From positions 1 to 7,096 of the forward strand of contig SMVS01000077.1 of NCBI GenBank assembly GCA_004357435.1: a stretch of DNA of 7,096 bases. Reading direction: 5' to 3'. Made by a program: the position numbers and the translations under genes. This stretch comes from Nitrospina sp. GTDB taxonomy: Bacteria; Nitrospinota; Nitrospinia; Nitrospinales; Nitrospinaceae. The notes under the pieces are model-generated. The model was not told where the DNA came from and ran no database searches. It saw only the letters and a list, made by a program, of their open reading frames with translations. This document shows positions 6,846 to 7,096 of the stretch, in pieces. Each line of letters begins with the position of its first letter. The stretch's first letter is position 1.

Positions 6846-6878
6846 GCTATTTAAAATAGATTGACTCCCAGTCAATCT
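6841..6878. promoter_or_regulatory. Overlapping palindromes of TTGAC/GTCAA half-sites at the BI-1 promoter
   Basis: Two inverted repeats share the TTGAC at 6861-6865. The first (6841-6865) runs GTCAA, one unpaired base, CTATTT, a central A (6853), AAATAG, one unpaired base, TTGAC; only one base pair of twelve fails. The second (6858-6878) is AGATTGACT, CCC, AGTCAATCT, a perfect 9-bp repeat. The first overlaps the -35 of the BI-1 promoter. An operator for a dimeric regulator is a reasonable reading. A weak plus-strand terminator is the alternative for the second repeat, because TTTT follows it, but no plus-strand gene precedes it. Confidence 0.5.
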
Positions 6879-6943
6879 TTTCCCATTTTAGCAAATATTT
6901 GGAATAAAGGGGGAGGTCTATTTCGAAAAGGCCGTTGATTGAC

Positions 6944-6949
6944 AGGAGG
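6944..6949 (+). promoter_or_regulatory. Strong Shine-Dalgarno near right edge
   Basis: AGGAGG lies 8 bases before ATG 6958. It points to a plus-strand gene starting there, divergent from the BI-1 gene. Confidence 0.5.
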
Positions 6950-6957
6950 ATGTGGAA

Positions 6958-7096
6958 ATGGATGGGAAATTACTGGCCAACAGGACATCACACCCAACAT
7001 CCTCCCCACCATGGCGTATCTGGATATGCTGGGGGCTAGGTTGGGCCTCCCTGTTTTTACCTTCGCTATCGACAAACTCAAAAAGAAAAAACCGGC
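6958..7096 (+). CDS. Partial plus-strand gene of unknown function, possibly frameshifted near its start
   Basis: A plus-strand reading frame runs off the right edge. The best start is ATG 6958 with AGGAGG 8 bases before it, beginning MDGKLLA; this frame stays open to the window end. However, it soon becomes rich in Trp, Ser and Pro and looks unnatural. The neighbouring frame, from about 6975, reads QQDITPNILPTMAYLDMLG and then LGLPVFTFAIDKLKKKK. It has many C- or G-ending codons and a natural mix of hydrophobic and charged residues, but its only ATG (7011) has no ribosome site. The simplest reading is one gene with a missing base around 6975-6985, or an assembly error. No family is recognised and the product is truncated by the window. 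Confidence 0.35.
   Translation, partial: MDGKLLANRTSHPTSSPPWRIWICWGLGWASLFLPSLSTNSKRKNR

Noticed and set aside
6861..6875. FNR/CRP-type binding site in TTGACTCCCAGTCAA.
   Set aside because: FNR-family sites need six bases between TTGA and TCAA; here there are seven, and the half-site ends in C rather than T.
6872..7081. Minus-strand open frame of 69 codons at the right edge.
   Set aside because: It would begin with TTG without a ribosome site, is rich in Pro and Arg, and mirrors the better plus-strand coding frame. It also runs through the 6858-6878 palindrome.

Overview
The window looks like ordinary chromosomal DNA from a Gram-negative bacterium. The supporting signs are an AmpG-type muropeptide permease, Sec signal peptides on predicted periplasmic proteins, and a BatCDE module of the kind found in Bacteroidetes, spirochaetes, proteobacteria and Nitrospinota-like lineages. 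Base composition is moderate and bacterial Shine-Dalgarno sequences are visible. The sequence alone does not fix the phylum. There are no insertion sequences, tRNA or rRNA genes, CRISPR arrays or phage structural genes.

Left half, plus strand (1-2581). The window opens inside the 3' end of an AmpG-family permease. It continues with a YqiA-like alpha/beta hydrolase, a PhoB/OmpR-type response regulator with no sensor kinase beside it, and a small XRE/Cro-type helix-turn-helix protein. The 159-base gap before the XRE gene holds a perfect 8+8 bp palindrome (2062-2081) and a partial repeat of it. This makes a plausible operator overlapping a weak promoter.

Right half, minus strand (2590-6751). 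In transcription order the genes are a Bax inhibitor-1 family seven-helix membrane protein, then batC, batD and batE. A 10-bp GC-rich hairpin with a U-rich tail lies between the BI-1 gene and batC, ending only 19 bases before the batC start. The three bat genes are tightly packed (13-base gap, then a 4-base ATGA overlap) and probably form one transcript. They encode a secreted TPR protein, a large exported single-pass protein, and a TPR/two-helix/SH3 protein, which probably assemble in or on the inner membrane. The von Willebrand A partners BatA and BatB and the MoxR ATPase that usually accompany them are not next to them here.

Right edge (6752-7096). The BI-1 gene has a good Shine-Dalgarno and a sigma70-like promoter, whose -35 lies in a cluster of TTGAC/GTCAA half-sites forming two overlapping palindromes. 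Beyond it, a plus-strand reading frame with coding character runs off the window. Its best ribosome-binding site and start codon are in a different frame, suggesting a frameshift, an assembly error or a misplaced start.

No convincing novel multi-gene system is visible. The points most worth checking are the detached BatCDE module, the terminator-like hairpin directly before batC, the two palindromic regulatory regions and the frame conflict at the right edge.
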